This document shows positions 62,659-64,000 of a stretch of 64,000 bases of DNA, in pieces. The position numbers and the translations under genes are program-made. The stretch's first letter is position 1. The number at the start of each line of letters is the position of its first letter. The notes under the pieces were generated by a model. The model saw only the letters and a list, made by a program, of their open reading frames with translations, did not search any database and had not been told where the DNA came from. This stretch comes from Staphylococcus sp. Marseille-Q5304 (GTDB lineage: Bacteria > Bacillota > Bacilli > Staphylococcales > Staphylococcaceae), in the NCBI RefSeq assembly GCF_943737015.1, contig NZ_CALSFP010000001.1:1364001-1428000 (forward strand), given 5' to 3'.

Positions 62659-63127
62659 GTTGCATTTCACTCACTTTCTCAACCAATGATCTTTCATAAT
62701 TTTCTAATTTTTCACGTACTTCATCATTTTGAATACTGAGCATTCTTGCAGCTAAAATGCCTGCGTTTTTGGCTCCTGATTTACCTATAGCTGTTGTTGC
62801 AACAGGAATACCACCTGGCATTTGAACGATTGATAATAAAGAATCTAATCCTTTCAAGCTCTTAGACTCAATTGGCACACCTATAACTGGTAAAGTTGTC
62901 ATAGACGCAACCATACCTGGTAAATGAGCTGCACCACCTGCGCCAGCTATAATAACATCGTAACCATTTGCTCTTGCTTCATTTGAAAATTCAAACATTA
63001 ATTGTGGCGTACGATGTGCTGAAACTACCTTTTTATCGTACGGAATTTCGAATTCTTCAAGCATTGCGCAACTTTCTTTCATTGTTTCCCAATCTGAAGA
63101 ACTACCCATAATGACTACCACTCTCAA
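62648..63127 (-). CDS. purE: N5-carboxyaminoimidazole ribonucleotide mutase
   Basis: Converts N5-CAIR to CAIR, 159 aa, class I PurE. It begins [19 protein letters not shown], the conserved nucleotide loop, then [31 protein letters not shown] and [26 protein letters not shown]. The start is TTG at 63127 (L read as Met), 7 bases from AAAGGGTG; homologues start at this place, so the 23-codon extension is ignored. It is the first gene of the pur operon, next to its promoter and a candidate PurR box. Confidence 0.96.
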   Translation of the reverse strand: MRVVVIMGSSSDWETMKESCAMLEEFEIPYDKKVVSAHRTPQLMFEFSNEARANGYDVIIAGAGGAAHLPGMVASMTTLPVIGVPIESKSLKGLDSLLSIVQMPGGIPVATTAIGKSGAKNAGILAARMLSIQNDEVREKLENYERSLVEKVSEMQREL

Positions 63128-63186
63128 ATTGAACACCCTTTCAGAAATTTGAAATAGTACTACTAATCGTTGTATATTACAAATAT

Positions 63187-63247
63187 AGCATAACAATTAA
63201 ACCATGGTTTTTCAATCAAAAATCGAACTTTAAAACAATTTTCGTTC
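63187..63247 (-). promoter_or_regulatory. pur operon promoter with candidate PurR box
   Basis: On the minus strand, TTGAAA (63210-63215) and TATGCT (63187-63192) are spaced 17 bases, a good sigma-A promoter. Just upstream, AAAATCGAACTTT (plus-strand reading, about 63220-63232) matches the B. subtilis PurR box A-WWW-CCGAAC-WW-T in 12 of 13 positions. An inverted, weaker copy centred on TTCG lies at 63241-63244; the core spacing (13) is shorter than the 16-17 usual in B. subtilis. PurR would repress until PRPP is abundant. No purine riboswitch is visible. Confidence 0.65.
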
Positions 63248-63325
63248 TTAATCTACGTCTTTTGGTTGATATTCGGTGTACATTTTATGTTAAAGTTAAG
63301 TTAATCACTTCGAGGAGGAATATAC

Positions 63326-64000
63326 ATGGTCGCAAAAATTTTAGATGGTAAGCAAATTGCTAAAGACTATAGAGCAGGACTTCAAGAACAAGTTGAAACA
63401 TTAAAATCACAAGGTTATACACCTAAATTATCAGTTATATTAGTAGGTAATGATGGTGCTAGCCAAAGTTATGTAAATGCAAAGAAAAAGGCAGCAGAAA
63501 AAATTGGTATGATTTCTGAAATCGTACATTTAGATGAATCTACGAGTGAAGAGGAAGTATTAAACGAACTAAACCGTTTAAATGAAGATGATTCTGTAAG
63601 TGGTATTCTCGTTCAAGTTCCACTACCTGAACAAGTTAGCGAACAAAAAGTATTAGAATCAATCAACCCAGATAAAGATGTGGACGGTTTCCATCCTATT
63701 AATATTGGTAAATTATATATCGATGAACAAACTTTCGTTCCGTGTACACCATTAGGTATTATGGAAATTTTAAACCACGCAGATATGGATATCGAAGGTA
63801 AAGATGCGGTCATCTTAGGTCGTAGTCACATCGTAGGGCAACCAGTTTCTAAACTTTTACTACAAAAAAATGCTTCAGTTACGATACTACATTCAAAAAC
63901 AAAAGATATGCATCAACATTTAAAAAATGCCTATATCATTGTAAGTGCGGTAGGTAGACCTGGATTAGTTACTAAAGATGATGTTAAAGAAGGTGCAGTT
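63326..64000 (+). CDS. folD: Methylenetetrahydrofolate dehydrogenase/cyclohydrolase, cut by window edge
   Basis: A bifunctional enzyme interconverting methylene-, methenyl- and 10-formyl-tetrahydrofolate; it supplies formyl groups for PurN and PurH. 225 codons are visible of about 286. Seen: [29 protein letters not shown] with the catalytic Tyr and Lys, [37 protein letters not shown] and the NADP loop [15 protein letters not shown]. The ribosome site GAGGAGG is strong. It diverges from purE over 198 bases and may share PurR control. Confidence 0.97.
   Translation, partial: MVAKILDGKQIAKDYRAGLQEQVETLKSQGYTPKLSVILVGNDGASQSYVNAKKKAAEKIGMISEIVHLDESTSEEEVLNELNRLNEDDSVSGILVQVPLPEQVSEQKVLESINPDKDVDGFHPINIGKLYIDEQTFVPCTPLGIMEILNHADMDIEGKDAVILGRSHIVGQPVSKLLLQKNASVTILHSKTKDMHQHLKNAYIIVSAVGRPGLVTKDDVKEGAV

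Noticed and set aside
63128..63325. A purine riboswitch upstream of purE
   Set aside because: No conserved purine aptamer core (such as TATA...GTTTCTACC) or following terminator is present; only a PurR-box-like sequence is seen.

Overview
The window is chromosomal DNA from a low-GC Firmicute, almost certainly a Staphylococcus other than S. aureus. Gene content and order are those of the staphylococcal core chromosome: pheST, coaD-rsmD, ctaA/ctaBM, pycA-ftsW, typA, pdhABCD, def, rpoY-rnjA, cydAB, ptsHI, ykoEDC and the purEKCSQLFMNHD operon running up to folD. Proteins resemble S. aureus orthologues but differ at many positions. The AT-rich sequence, strong AGGAGG-type ribosome sites, T-box and TPP leaders, and dispersed GAGTCTGAGACA hairpin repeats fit this. 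I do not commit to a species.

Layout. 1-5.1 kb: phenylalanyl-tRNA synthetase under a T-box leader, a SpoU-type rRNA methyltransferase, and yceD-rpmF. 5.2-13.3 kb: the block matching the B. subtilis ylb region (tmcAL, coaD, rsmD, ylbG, ylbF, ylbC), interleaved with a glycerophosphodiesterase-like protein that has lost its catalytic residues and a UvrA-like ABC ATPase. 13.3-21.7 kb: heme A/O synthesis and oxidase assembly (ctaM, ctaB, ctaA), pyruvate carboxylase, FtsW and YlaN. 22-29.3 kb: small conserved proteins around typA, an inositol-monophosphatase-family enzyme, DUF1054, DUF4064, a membrane protein with a long charged helix (probable AuxB) and a UPF0223 protein. 29.3-34.3 kb: the pyruvate dehydrogenase complex. 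34.5-42 kb: YkyA lipoprotein, peptide deformylase, RNA polymerase epsilon, RNase J1, a potassium-channel RCK subunit and cytochrome bd. 42-48.5 kb: glutaredoxin-like protein, PTS HPr/EI, an RlmI-like methyltransferase and probable AuxA. 48.8-51.8 kb: TPP-riboswitch-controlled ykoEDC ECF transporter. 51.9-63.2 kb: the complete eleven-gene purine operon with a promoter and a candidate PurR box, divergent from folD, which runs off the right edge.

The genes are mostly central metabolism and housekeeping: translation, respiration, pyruvate metabolism, sugar uptake, purine and thiamine supply, cell division and envelope. Transcription units are short and often convergent, separated by bidirectional terminators. 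I see no phage, transposase, integrase, CRISPR array, toxin-antitoxin pair, rRNA or tRNA gene, and no convincing undescribed multi-gene system. The most interesting items are the apparent pseudo-enzyme GDPD protein, a perfect palindrome just after the cydAB promoter, the four same-orientation intergenic repeats, possible attenuator-like stem-loops (pdhB/pdhC gap and upstream of rpoY), and several conserved proteins of unknown function.
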